DNA from: an uncultured Bacteroides sp.
GTDB taxonomy: Bacteria; Bacteroidota; Bacteroidia; Bacteroidales; Bacteroidaceae
Length of the DNA: 64,000 nt
Reading direction: 5' to 3'
NCBI RefSeq assembly: GCF_958445495.1
Contig: NZ_CAUCSQ010000013.1
Coordinates: forward strand, 1 to 64,000
Part shown: in pieces, positions 9,138-17,691 of the stretch
Numbering within the stretch: position 1 is the stretch's first letter
How the letters are laid out: every line of letters begins with the position of its first letter
Program-made: the position numbers and the translations under genes
Notes under the pieces: model-generated
Database searches by the model: none
Told to the model about the DNA's origin: nothing
What the model saw: only the letters and a program-made list of their open reading frames with translations

Positions 9138-9171
9138 GGCGCTCTTCTATAACGAAGAAGCGCCTTTTTTT
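9138..9171 (+). terminator. rho-independent terminator after GH125
   Basis: GGCGCTCTTC (9138-9147) pairs with GAAGAAGCGCC (9154-9164) with one bulge and is followed by seven T. It lies 28 nt past the GH125 stop. Confidence 0.8.
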
Positions 9172-9238
9172 AACACGTAAGTCACTATTGACTTTGGTTA
9201 ATTACAGCCAAGGAATTACCACATCTTCGGGTAATTCT

Positions 9239-9246
9239 TATCTTTG
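9239..9246 (+). promoter_or_regulatory. -7 box before the phosphatase relic
   Basis: TATCTTTG matches the consensus and lies 27 nt before the ATG at 9274. It also overlaps an upstream TTG that would otherwise be a start, which argues for the ATG. Confidence 0.5.
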
Positions 9247-9273
9247 CAGTACACGATTCAAGACAAAGAAACT

Positions 9274-9663
9274 ATGTATAGAGACCGGTTAAGCCGGCTT
9301 ACTGTTTTATTAGTGTCCCCGTCATGTTCTGGCACATCACCTGCCACATCTGTGGCAGGTGAAGAAAATAACGTAGGAAACCGTATTATCAGATGGGAAA
9401 CAGCACCGATATTAAAAGGGCAGGTAAAGATATACACCTCTACTTCTTCCGAAGCTATTCCGGAAGATTCTAAATATGCATATAAGCTATCGGTCAATTC
9501 GCAAGAAGCCACTACAACCATCCACTCTGCAAAAGAAGACTTCCCGAACGCTGCTAAAGAACTAATCGAGGCTGAATACGGGAGTGTACAGACCTATCTG
9601 AAAAAAGGAATCGGACTTTCTGCAGAAGAAATTGAACTGTTACGTGGCATCCTACTTGAATAA
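9274..9663 (+). pseudogene. internally deleted tyrosine-phosphatase (Y_phosphatase3-like) relic
   Basis: The 129-residue frame joins two pieces. The N-terminal part (about residues 30-85; GNRIIRWETAPILKGQVKIY, then YAYKLSVN) resembles the Ig-like lead domain of Bacteroides secreted tyrosine-phosphatase proteins. The C-terminal part (about 98-129; YGSVQTYLKKGIGLSAEEIELL) matches the conserved tail of Y_phosphatase3 enzymes. The NxRDLGG region and the HCxxGxxR catalytic loop that should lie between them are missing. An in-frame deletion of roughly 200 codons is the simplest explanation. A promoter box and a start codon remain, so a short protein may still be made, but it cannot be an active phosphatase. 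Confidence 0.55.
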
Positions 9664-9699
9664 ATCGCAAATCGTAACTAGTAATTCGTAATTATTCTC

Positions 9700-9707
9700 T
9701 ATCTTTG
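9700..9707 (+). promoter_or_regulatory. -7 box for the DEAD-box helicase
   Basis: TATCTTTG matches TAnnTTTG and lies 30 nt upstream of the helicase ATG at 9738. Confidence 0.6.
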
Positions 9708-9737
9708 CAGCCGAAATAAAAGATATACAGATATTTA

Positions 9738-11657
9738 ATGAAGACATTTGAAGAGCTTGGCGTTTCTCCGGAGATACGTAGAGCAATTGAAGAAATGGGA
9801 TACGAGAATCCCATGCCGGTACAAGAGGAAGTGATTCCGTACCTTTTAGGAGAAAACAATGACGTGGTAGCTCTAGCGCAGACAGGAACGGGCAAAACAG
9901 CCGCATTCGGTTTGCCTCTACTCCAGCAGGTCAATGTAAAAAACAGAATCCCGCAATCGCTTATCCTCTGCCCCACCCGAGAGCTTTGCTTACAGATAGC
10001 CGGAGATTTGAACGACTATTCCAAATACATCGACGGATTGAAAGTACTGCCTGTATATGGCGGTTCCTCCATTGACAGCCAGATACGCAGTCTGAAACGC
10101 GGCGTACACATCATCGTGGCTACCCCCGGACGTTTGCTGGATTTGATGGAACGTAAAACCGTTTCGTTGTCTACCATCCGCAATGTAGTGATGGATGAAG
10201 CGGACGAAATGCTGAACATGGGATTTACGGACAGCATCAATGCCATTCTTGCCGATGTTCCCCAGGAACGCAACACACTGTTGTTTTCCGCAACAATGAG
10301 CCCGGAAATCTCGCGTATTTCAAAGAATTATCTGCGCAATGCAAGAGAAATCACTATCGGCCGTAAAAACGAAGGGACCAGTAACGTAAAACATGTGGTC
10401 TACACCGTACATGCCAAAGATAAGTATGAAGCGCTAAAACGCATTGTAGACTATTATCCGCAAATCTATGGCATTATTTTCTGCCGTACCCGTAAAGAAA
10501 CGCAGGAAATTGCAGACAAGCTGATGCAGGAAGGATATAATGCAGATTCATTGCACGGCGAATTGTCGCAAGCACAACGTGATATCGTCATGCAAAAATT
10601 CCGTATCCGCAACCTCCAATTGCTTGTTGCTACCGATGTGGCCGCCCGCGGTCTGGATGTAGACGACCTGACCCATGTCATCAACTACGGGCTACCAGAC
10701 GACACGGAAAGTTACACACACCGCAGCGGACGTACGGGACGTGCCGGAAAGACTGGAACGTCAATCGCTATTATCAACCTGCGTGAGAAAGGGAAAATGC
10801 GTGAGATAGAACGCATCATAGGCAAAAAGTTCATTCCCGGAGAGATACCGACATCAACAGACATTTGCCAGAAGCAATTACTGAAAGTGATTGACGAGCT
10901 TGAGAAAGTAAAAGTAAATGAAGAGGAAATTGCCGAATTCATGCCGGACATTTACCGCAAACTGGAATGGTTAAGCAAAGAAGACTTGATTAAGCGGATG
11001 GTTTCCCATGAATTCAATCGTTTTGCCGAATATTACCGTAACCGGGCAGAAATAGAGCAACCGACCGACAGCCGTGGCGAACGGACTGGACGGGGGGACC
11101 GTAAAGACGGCAGCTTCGAAAAAAGAAGCCGGAAAGCAGCTCCTGGATTTAATCGCTTGTTTATCAACCTGGGAAAAACGGACAACTTCTTTCCCAATGA
11201 ACTTATCGGATTGCTAAACAACAATACAAAAGGACGTATCGAACTGGGACGTATTGACCTCATGCAGAACTTTTCTTTCTTCGAAGTGCCGGAAAAAGAA
11301 ACCAGAAATGTAATAAAGGCATTATCCCGTACCCAATGGAACGGACGTAAAGTCGTAGTAGAAATATCCAGTGAAGAAAACGGGAAAGGACGTGAGAACG
11401 GTCCAAGTGAGCATAAAAGGAGTAAACAGTCTGGCAAAAGCGGGGAACGTCCCCCATACGAAAGTAAAGACAGGAACCCCAAAAGCTCCTCAGCAAAAAG
11501 TTCAAAAGGAGCCAAGAAAGAAAAACCGAGCCGTGCGGAAAGAGGATACTCCGATGCCCGCGGTCCAAAGAAAAAAGATGATTGGCAAGCATTCTTCAAA
11601 GACCAGGAGCCGGACTTCAGTGAAGAAGGATGGGCTCGCAGAAAACCAAAGAAGTAA
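9738..11657 (+). CDS. DEAD-box ATP-dependent RNA helicase (DbpA/CsdA-like)
   Basis: A 639-residue helicase with all core motifs in order: Walker A AQTGTGKT (about 47-54), PTREL, TPGR, DEAD (153-156), SAT, then in the second RecA domain HGELSQAQRD, ATDVAARGLDV and HRSGRTGRAG. A DbpA-type RNA-binding domain follows at about 470-545 (RLFINLGKTDNFFPNEL). The tail (550-639) is rich in Lys, Arg, Ser and Gly and low in complexity, as in cold-shock and ribosome-assembly helicases. It is monocistronic, with its own promoter box and a strong hairpin after it. It is a housekeeping gene sitting between two mannan-type loci. Confidence 0.95.
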   Translation: MKTFEELGVSPEIRRAIEEMGYENPMPVQEEVIPYLLGENNDVVALAQTGTGKTAAFGLPLLQQVNVKNRIPQSLILCPTRELCLQIAGDLNDYSKYIDGLKVLPVYGGSSIDSQIRSLKRGVHIIVATPGRLLDLMERKTVSLSTIRNVVMDEADEMLNMGFTDSINAILADVPQERNTLLFSATMSPEISRISKNYLRNAREITIGRKNEGTSNVKHVVYTVHAKDKYEALKRIVDYYPQIYGIIFCRTRKETQEIADKLMQEGYNADSLHGELSQAQRDIVMQKFRIRNLQLLVATDVAARGLDVDDLTHVINYGLPDDTESYTHRSGRTGRAGKTGTSIAIINLREKGKMREIERIIGKKFIPGEIPTSTDICQKQLLKVIDELEKVKVNEEEIAEFMPDIYRKLEWLSKEDLIKRMVSHEFNRFAEYYRNRAEIEQPTDSRGERTGRGDRKDGSFEKRSRKAAPGFNRLFINLGKTDNFFPNELIGLLNNNTKGRIELGRIDLMQNFSFFEVPEKETRNVIKALSRTQWNGRKVVVEISSEENGKGRENGPSEHKRSKQSGKSGERPPYESKDRNPKSSSAKSSKGAKKEKPSRAERGYSDARGPKKKDDWQAFFKDQEPDFSEEGWARRKPKK

Positions 11658-11729
11658 AAAACATTTTTGTGCCAGGCAAGTAACAGTTTTTTAGAAAGAT
11701 AATTTCAATATAGAAAAAAAGACCTGTCC

Positions 11730-11777
11730 AAAGTTCTCCCCCTTACTGCATTTACATGTGGTAAGGGGGAGAACTTT
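11730..11777 (+). terminator. strong hairpin after the helicase gene
   Basis: The 17-nt arms AAAGTTCTCCCCCTTAC (11730-11746) and their exact complement (11761-11777) flank a 14-nt loop. Only a short T-run follows, but stem strength and position support a terminator. It could work in both directions. Confidence 0.6.
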
Positions 11778-11792
11778 TAAACATACGTTTTT

Positions 11793-11886
11793 ATGACATA
11801 TTTATCCTTATTTATGCCACACTCCAATCGCCATACACTAATGTCATGAAATTATATGTCCTTTCTCAGTTCCACACATAACTTTG
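11793..11886 (+). promoter_or_regulatory. PUL operator A and promoter (GH76-GH43 unit)
   Basis: ATGACAT (11793-11799) and its complement ATGTCAT (11841-11847) start exactly 48 bp apart. The -7 box TAACTTTG follows at 11879-11886, 31 nt after the second half-site. Between the half-sites TTATCCTTATTTATGCC is nearly the same as in operator B. The same spacing occurs in front of GH3 and GH97, so this is the probable binding site of the locus HTCS. Confidence 0.75.
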
Positions 11887-11967
11887 CACACATGAAACGT
11901 AATTCACTCATCCTTAACTAAAATTTCATAGGTAATAACAGTAGAAAGATTTTAAACAGGAAACAAA

Positions 11968-12000
11968 AACAGGTAGTTCTAAACAATAGTACTACCTGTT
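11968..12000 (+). promoter_or_regulatory. leader hairpin before the GH76 at 12051
   Basis: AACAGGTAGT (11968-11977) pairs with ACTACCTGTT (11991-12000) in the roughly 160-nt leader. The word GTTCTAAACA occurs twice, once in the loop and once just after the stem. It could be an RNA target or attenuator; the function is unknown. Confidence 0.4.
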
Positions 12001-12050
12001 CTAAACAGATAATGAACATACAATATAGTTTATAATTTTAAATTAACGCC

Positions 12051-13250
12051 ATGAGTTCAAAACAAATGCTTTTCAGTTTTCTTACGTGTATATTGACAAC
12101 CGTAAGTTGTGACACCTCAAAACAAGTTGTAGTAGATAATGAGCCTGCCATAGTACGAGCTAAACAAACACTAGACTCCTTATACTCCAATTATTCTGTT
12201 CCCGGCACACAATTATTACGCGAGAATTACCCCTCCAACATAGCTGAATATACAGCAACCTATCTCGCTTCCGAGGAGCAAAAAAATATGCCTAATCAAT
12301 ATTCTTATCTATGGCCCTATTCCGGTACGTTTTCTGCTGTAAACGCTTTACTTAAAGCAACACAGGATACATTGTACCAATCACTCTTGAATAAAAAAGT
12401 ACTGGTAGGATTAGAAGAATATTTCGATACACGAAGAACCCCCGAAGCTTATGCTTCATATATCAACACCGCACCGCAATCCGACCGTTTCTATGACGAC
12501 AATATTTGGTTAGGCATTGACTTTACTGACGCATATCTGATGACGAAGGCCTCCAATTATCTACAGAAAGCGGAACTTATCTGGAAATTTATAGAAAGCG
12601 GCATTGATAATAAACTGGGCGGAGGAGTTTATTGGTGTGAACAAAAGAGAGCAACTAAAAATACCTGTTCAAATGCACCCGGTTCTGTTTTCGCCCTGAA
12701 ACTTTTTCAAGCCACACAAAACAAATATTATCTGGAAAAAGGAGAACAATTATACAACTGGACTAAAACCCAACTACAAGACTCTACTGATTATCTGTAT
12801 TTCGACAACATCGCCCTGGACGGGAAAATAGGTAAGGCCAAATTTGCCTATAATAGTGGACAAATGATGCAATCCGCTTCCCTACTTTATCAACTTACCG
12901 GGAAAAAAGAATATCTCACAGATGCTCAAAACATTGCCAAAGGATGTCATAATTACTTTTTCACAAATTATACTCCGGACCATGCAGATACATTCAAAAT
13001 GATAAAAAAAGGAGATGTGTGGTTCACGGCTGTTATGCTAAGAGGTTTCATCGAACTTTACCAAATAGACCATGATAAGACCTATCTGGATTCTTTCACC
13101 AAAAGCCTTAACTATGCTTGGGAACATGCAAGAGACAAAAAGGGCCTATTCAATACAGATTTTACCGGAAATTCACAAGACAACAGAAAATGGTTGTTGA
13201 CACAAGCTGCCATGGTGGAAATGTATGCCCGTCTCGCCGCTATCAAATAA
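12051..13250 (+). CDS. GH76 endo-alpha-1,6-mannanase, lipoprotein type
   Basis: A 399-residue GH76 enzyme with the catalytic pair Asp149-Asp150 in FYDDNIWLGIDF. The N-terminus ends in LTTVSC, a plausible lipobox with Cys20 as the lipid site, so it is probably membrane-anchored, unlike its periplasmic paralogue at 6442. The two share most of their core sequence and look like a duplication split by the helicase gene. It is the first gene after operator A and opens the PUL. Its expected role is to shorten alpha-1,6-mannan chains. The 329-bp gap to GH43 carries a stable hairpin. Confidence 0.92.
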   Translation: MSSKQMLFSFLTCILTTVSCDTSKQVVVDNEPAIVRAKQTLDSLYSNYSVPGTQLLRENYPSNIAEYTATYLASEEQKNMPNQYSYLWPYSGTFSAVNALLKATQDTLYQSLLNKKVLVGLEEYFDTRRTPEAYASYINTAPQSDRFYDDNIWLGIDFTDAYLMTKASNYLQKAELIWKFIESGIDNKLGGGVYWCEQKRATKNTCSNAPGSVFALKLFQATQNKYYLEKGEQLYNWTKTQLQDSTDYLYFDNIALDGKIGKAKFAYNSGQMMQSASLLYQLTGKKEYLTDAQNIAKGCHNYFFTNYTPDHADTFKMIKKGDVWFTAVMLRGFIELYQIDHDKTYLDSFTKSLNYAWEHARDKKGLFNTDFTGNSQDNRKWLLTQAAMVEMYARLAAIK

Positions 13251-13579
13251 TAAATTTTCAACAATATACCGATATAAGAAAATATGAAAAAGAAAAAATA
13301 TCTGTCTACACAATAGAACCAATAGTTGCAAAGGCACGATAACACCTCTAATGTAAGATAACGGCTCGGACAATCACATTTCATGGATGTCACCAATATC
13401 TTAAACATACACCGGAACGAGTTACATATTAAATCTTTCCATATAAAGAAGCCTGCCGATTTTATCCGTGCAAACCAATGCACGGATAAATATTCTCTTC
13501 AATGAGTTAATATTGAGACTAATAAACGAAAATAAAACCATCGAGCAATCTTTAAAACCAAATATATACTGAAATACCA
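13251..13579. other. 329-bp gap between GH76 and GH43
   Basis: No gene and no clear TAnnTTTG box. A single ATGTCA half-site lies near 13387 without a partner 48 bp away. The main element is a perfect hairpin at 13461-13490. Confidence 0.5.
13461..13490 (+). terminator. perfect hairpin between GH76 and GH43
   Basis: TTTATCCGTGCA (13461-13472), a 6-nt loop and the exact complement (13479-13490). There is no long T-run after it. It may cut down read-through or stabilise the GH76 mRNA 3' end. Confidence 0.5.
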
Positions 13580-15283
13580 ATGAAAAAACTTATCTTTTTA
13601 TTTATGCTAATAGCATCAGAAATACAGGCTCAACCGCACGAGAGAATAGTAATGTCAAACCCCTTGAATTTAAGTTATCGTTTTCAAACGGACGGTATCT
13701 GCCGCCGCGAGACTGCCGACCCTGTCATCGTTCTATTTAAAGACCGTTATTACTTGTTTGCCTCCCATTCTTCAGGATATTGGCATTCTCCGAATCTAAA
13801 AGATTGGACGTATGTAGCGACCAAAACATTAAAAGCTGTAGAAGCATGGGCACCCGCCTTATTAGTCTATAAGGATGCATTATATTACCTAGGTATGGGC
13901 GAAGAACGTATCTATAAAAGTACAAATCCTGAAGCCGACCAATGGGAAGAAGTAAAATTCGAATTGCAGGGACTCGGTGACCCCGCTTTCTTCCAAGATA
14001 ACGACGGACGAGTATATCTCTATCACGGATGCTCAGACTGGGCCCCTATCAAAGGAGTTGAAGTAGACCCGGAAAACGGTTTTAAAAAGATAGGGGCGGA
14101 AGTTGATTTAATACCTCATTCATCTGAACGCTTAGGTTGGGAAGTGTTTGGAAATAAAAATGAACAACACGATAAAAAAGGATGGAATGAAGCCCCTTGT
14201 ATTACCCGAGAAGGAGATTTTTACTACTTGATGTACGCCACACCCGGTACAGAGTTTACGAACTACTGTACTGGCATATATGTTTCCCAAAAACCGTTAG
14301 GCCCTTATACTTGTATGCCCGGCGCTCCTTTTGCCATAAAACCCGGAGGATTTATCAAAGGTGCAGGTCACGGACATCCATTTAAAGATCGCTATGGGAA
14401 CGACTGGTATGTAGCCACAATCGTTGTTGCATCTAAAGAACATTATGAACGTCGTGTCGGCATCTTTCCCGCTTTTTATAAAGACGGTTATGCACATGCC
14501 ATCACCGAATACATGGATTTCCCATTCATTCTCCCAAATGAAAAGGTCGATTTCAGCCAACATGATATTTCAGCAGGAATGAATCTACTTTCTTATAACA
14601 AACAGGTAAAAGCCTCCTCTTCATTAGATACCCACCAGGCAAAAATGGCGACAGATGAAGATATCAGGACATGGTGGTCAGCAGCATCCGGAAAGAAGGG
14701 TGAATGGCTACAGATGGATTTGGGTAAACCAATGGAACTCTCAGCCTTGCAAATCAGCTTTTCCGATGAAGGCTTCAAAACATACAGGCATGATAAAACC
14801 ATACCGGTTTACCAATACATAGTAGAAGGTTCTTTGAATGGAATAGACTGGTATCCCCTGGCAAATCGTTCTGAAAACACTAAAGACCAAATATACGAGC
14901 TAATTACGTTAGATAAAAAAGTAAAAACTAGATTCGTACGAGTAAAAAATACAAAAGATTTTGCAGTGGGTTGTTTCTCCATAGCCGACATGCGTTTATT
15001 CGGGAAAGCAAAAGGAAAAGCCCCCAAACAAGTATCCGGATTCATCGGTGAACGCAATAAAGACAGAAGAAGAATAACCTTTACATGGAAAAAACAACCA
15101 TCCGTCGAAGGATATGTCATTCGTTGGGGAACTTCTCCTAACCACATAGACAATGCCGTAATGGTGTATGACAACCAAGCCGAGTTCGGTTTTTTCGACC
15201 GCGACATGACTTATTATGCAACAATTGAAGCATTTAACGAATCAGGTAAAGGCGAATGCAGTAGCCCTATTGAAATAAAGTAA
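13580..15283 (+). CDS. GH43 enzyme with C-terminal discoidin and fibronectin III domains
   Basis: A 567-residue secreted enzyme (signal MKKLIFLFMLIASEIQAQ). The five-bladed GH43 domain spans about 20-325, with the three expected acids: Asp47 in ADPVI (base), Asp134 in GDPAFF (pKa modulator) and Glu204 in WNEAP (acid). A discoidin/F5-8 type C domain (about 335-475; SSSLDTHQAKMATDEDIRTW) and an FN3 domain (about 480-565) follow. GH43 enzymes with this layout act on furanosides or galactosides (arabinofuranose, galactofuranose, beta-1,3-galactose). In an alpha-mannan locus a galactofuranosidase is attractive but is only an inference. No promoter box was found, so it is probably co-transcribed with the upstream GH76. 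Confidence 0.88.
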   Translation: MKKLIFLFMLIASEIQAQPHERIVMSNPLNLSYRFQTDGICRRETADPVIVLFKDRYYLFASHSSGYWHSPNLKDWTYVATKTLKAVEAWAPALLVYKDALYYLGMGEERIYKSTNPEADQWEEVKFELQGLGDPAFFQDNDGRVYLYHGCSDWAPIKGVEVDPENGFKKIGAEVDLIPHSSERLGWEVFGNKNEQHDKKGWNEAPCITREGDFYYLMYATPGTEFTNYCTGIYVSQKPLGPYTCMPGAPFAIKPGGFIKGAGHGHPFKDRYGNDWYVATIVVASKEHYERRVGIFPAFYKDGYAHAITEYMDFPFILPNEKVDFSQHDISAGMNLLSYNKQVKASSSLDTHQAKMATDEDIRTWWSAASGKKGEWLQMDLGKPMELSALQISFSDEGFKTYRHDKTIPVYQYIVEGSLNGIDWYPLANRSENTKDQIYELITLDKKVKTRFVRVKNTKDFAVGCFSIADMRLFGKAKGKAPKQVSGFIGERNKDRRRITFTWKKQPSVEGYVIRWGTSPNHIDNAVMVYDNQAEFGFFDRDMTYYATIEAFNESGKGECSSPIEIK

Positions 15284-15331
15284 AACAAAAGAATCTCCTA
15301 CAAAATTAAACCAATCAGGAAATATGATTTT

Positions 15332-15426
15332 GTGACATCATTATCCTGATTTATGCCGTGAAAGTCAATACATACACTTATGTCATAAATTCAGATATCA
15401 TATACTAAACACACAACATATCTTTG
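15332..15426 (+). promoter_or_regulatory. PUL operator B and promoter (GH3-SusCD unit)
   Basis: GTGACAT (15332-15338) and ATGTCAT (15380-15386) again start 48 bp apart; the -7 box TATCTTTG is at 15419-15426, 32 nt downstream. The interior TTATCCTGATTTATGCC and the CATACACTTATGTCAT flank match operator A closely. Confidence 0.75.
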
Positions 15427-15462
15427 CTCACAAGAAACCAATAACACATTAAAATAAGTATT

Positions 15463-17673
15463 ATGAAAAAGATAACACATTGGATATGTATTTATATATT
15501 ACTATCCTCACAAATTGTGCCCTCAGCCGCTCAAAATAATGAAAATCTTAGGAAAAGAAACAGCTTTATTTCCAATCTAATGAAAAAAATGACACTCGAT
15601 GAGAAGATTGGACAATTATATCAATGCTCCGGCGGTGGAGATATTACAGGTCCTAATAAAGAAAAAATTCCCCGCATCGAACAAATATCACAAGGATACT
15701 TAGGATCAATGTTGAACATTCAAGGCATAGAAGAAATACGTAAATTCCAAAAAGCCGCCATGAAATCAAGATTGGGAATTCCTTTAATTTTCGGATTAGA
15801 TGTCCTTCATGGTTATCATACAGGTTTTCCCATTCCCCTGGCGGAAGCTGCAAGTTTCGACCTCAAAACCATTGAAGAAGCATCACATTGCTCAGCAACA
15901 GAAGCAGCTTCCGAAGGTATCAACTGGACTTTCGCCCCAATGGTAGACATAAGTTGGGATGCCCGTTGGGGACGAGTGATGGAAGGGGCCGGTGAAGACC
16001 CATTCTACGGCGCATTAGTAGCCCAAGCCCGAGTACGAGGACTTCAAGGAGACGACTTGTCCGCAACCAACACTATTATGGCCTGCGTGAAACATTTTGC
16101 CGCTTACGGAGCACCAATAGCCGGTAAAGAATACAATAACGTAGATATGTCCATCAGTCATTTCGCCAATTTCTATATGCCACCCTACAAAGCAGCGGTA
16201 GAAGCAGGTGCGGCTACCGTAATGGCTGCCTTCAATGACTTCAATAACATTCCGTCTTCATGCAACAACTTTTTGCTACGTAAATTACTGAAAGAACAAT
16301 GGAGATTTAAAGGATTTGTAGTATCAGACATGAATTCCGTACGTGAAATAATCAACCACCGGTATGCCGAAAATGAGAAAGATGCGGCTGCAAAAGCCAT
16401 TAATGCCGGTATGGATATGGAAATGGTAAGTACTTGTTACCTAAAATATTTGAAAGAACTCATTAAAGAAAAGAAAGTAAAAGAAAGCACATTAGATGAC
16501 GCTGTACGACGCATATTAGAAAAGAAATATGAACTAGGACTGTTTGATGATCCTTACAAATATTGTAATCCGGAAAGAGCCCGGCAAACACTCAACTCCC
16601 CTTCCATACGGGATGCAGCCCGCCGCATGGCAGAACGTTCTATTGTTTTATTAAAGAATGAAAGGAATTTACTGCCTCTATCCGAAGAAACCCGAAAAAT
16701 AGCCTTAATAGGCGCATTAGCCAAATCCAAAAACGATATGCGCGGCGGTTGGTCTGGTGCCGATGAAAATAAGGTGGTAACCATATATGAAGCAATGAAA
16801 AACCGCGGATGTACAATTAACTATTGTGATGGTTACGATTTAGAAAGAAATCAAATCGTCAACTTAGAGCAGACATTGCTGGCAGCCCGTCAATCAGATG
16901 TCGTTATTGTAGCTATGGGAGAACGGGCAGGAGAAACCGGCGAGTTATCTTCCAAAGGAGACATTTCCATTCCTGCAGAACAACAAAAGTTAGTCAGCGA
17001 ACTTATAAAAACCGGAAAACCGGTCATCGTACTGATGATGTGCGGCCGTCCTGTAATTTTTAACGAAGTACGTCGGGAAGCCCCTGCCATCCTATGCACA
17101 TGGTGGTTGGGAAGTGAAGCCGGCAATGCTATCTGTAACGTATTATGGGGAGATTATAACCCTTCCGGCAAATTACCGATGACCTTTCCTCAACATAACG
17201 GGCAAGTCCCATTATATTATCAGTACAAGAGTACCGGGCGCCCTACAGCTTTAGGCGGATGGTGTTCCAAATACAAGGATATACCTACAGAACCGGCCTA
17301 TCCGTTCGGATACGGTTTATCATATTCAACCTTCACCTATTCAAATCCTGAATTACTTCCGGGAAACAACAAGGAAATACACGCACGTGTAAACGTAACT
17401 GTAACAAATACGGGGAAATATACTGGTGAAGAAGTCGTCCAATTATACGTCCGTGACGAAGTCGCTTCAATTACCCGCCCCATTAAAGAGCTGAAAGGCT
17501 TTGAAAAAATAACATTAAAGGCAGGGGAAAGCAAAACAGTAACTTTCAACATAAAAGACCAACAATTAGGATTTTATGACAACAAAATGAATTTCATAGT
17601 TGAAAAAGGAGATTTCACCTTCATGATTGGTGGCAATAGCGAAGAACTAAAAGAAATCACATATAATTATTAA
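15463..17673 (+). CDS. GH3 family beta-glycosidase
   Basis: A 736-residue secreted GH3 enzyme (signal up to about residue 24, SAAQ). The N-terminal TIM barrel includes KHFAAYG (near 208) and the nucleophile segment GFVVSDMNSV with Asp289. The alpha/beta sandwich domain (about 385-610) has the GERAGETGELSSKGD loop, and a C-terminal FN3-like domain (640-736) ends the protein. The nucleophile motif is SDM rather than the more common SDW. GH3 covers beta-glucosidase, xylosidase and related activities; the substrate cannot be fixed. It is the first gene of the long SusC/SusD operon, with 18 nt between its stop and the SusC start. Confidence 0.93.
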   Translation: MKKITHWICIYILLSSQIVPSAAQNNENLRKRNSFISNLMKKMTLDEKIGQLYQCSGGGDITGPNKEKIPRIEQISQGYLGSMLNIQGIEEIRKFQKAAMKSRLGIPLIFGLDVLHGYHTGFPIPLAEAASFDLKTIEEASHCSATEAASEGINWTFAPMVDISWDARWGRVMEGAGEDPFYGALVAQARVRGLQGDDLSATNTIMACVKHFAAYGAPIAGKEYNNVDMSISHFANFYMPPYKAAVEAGAATVMAAFNDFNNIPSSCNNFLLRKLLKEQWRFKGFVVSDMNSVREIINHRYAENEKDAAAKAINAGMDMEMVSTCYLKYLKELIKEKKVKESTLDDAVRRILEKKYELGLFDDPYKYCNPERARQTLNSPSIRDAARRMAERSIVLLKNERNLLPLSEETRKIALIGALAKSKNDMRGGWSGADENKVVTIYEAMKNRGCTINYCDGYDLERNQIVNLEQTLLAARQSDVVIVAMGERAGETGELSSKGDISIPAEQQKLVSELIKTGKPVIVLMMCGRPVIFNEVRREAPAILCTWWLGSEAGNAICNVLWGDYNPSGKLPMTFPQHNGQVPLYYQYKSTGRPTALGGWCSKYKDIPTEPAYPFGYGLSYSTFTYSNPELLPGNNKEIHARVNVTVTNTGKYTGEEVVQLYVRDEVASITRPIKELKGFEKITLKAGESKTVTFNIKDQQLGFYDNKMNFIVEKGDFTFMIGGNSEELKEITYNY

Positions 17674-17691
17674 TCATCCAAATCTAAGAGC

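Larger units (their letters stand above)
11658..12050. other. 393-bp regulatory gap between helicase and PUL
   Basis: Contains the helicase terminator-like hairpin (11730-11777), PUL operator copy A with its promoter (11793-11886) and a leader hairpin (11968-12000). No gene was seen. Confidence 0.7.

Noticed and set aside
11033..11599. 188-codon minus-strand frame inside the helicase gene
   Set aside because: Antisense shadow of the low-complexity Lys/Arg/Ser-rich helicase tail.
13387..13400. Fourth HTCS operator before GH43
   Set aside because: Only one ATGTCA half-site; no ATGACAT partner lies 48 bp upstream and no TAnnTTTG box follows.
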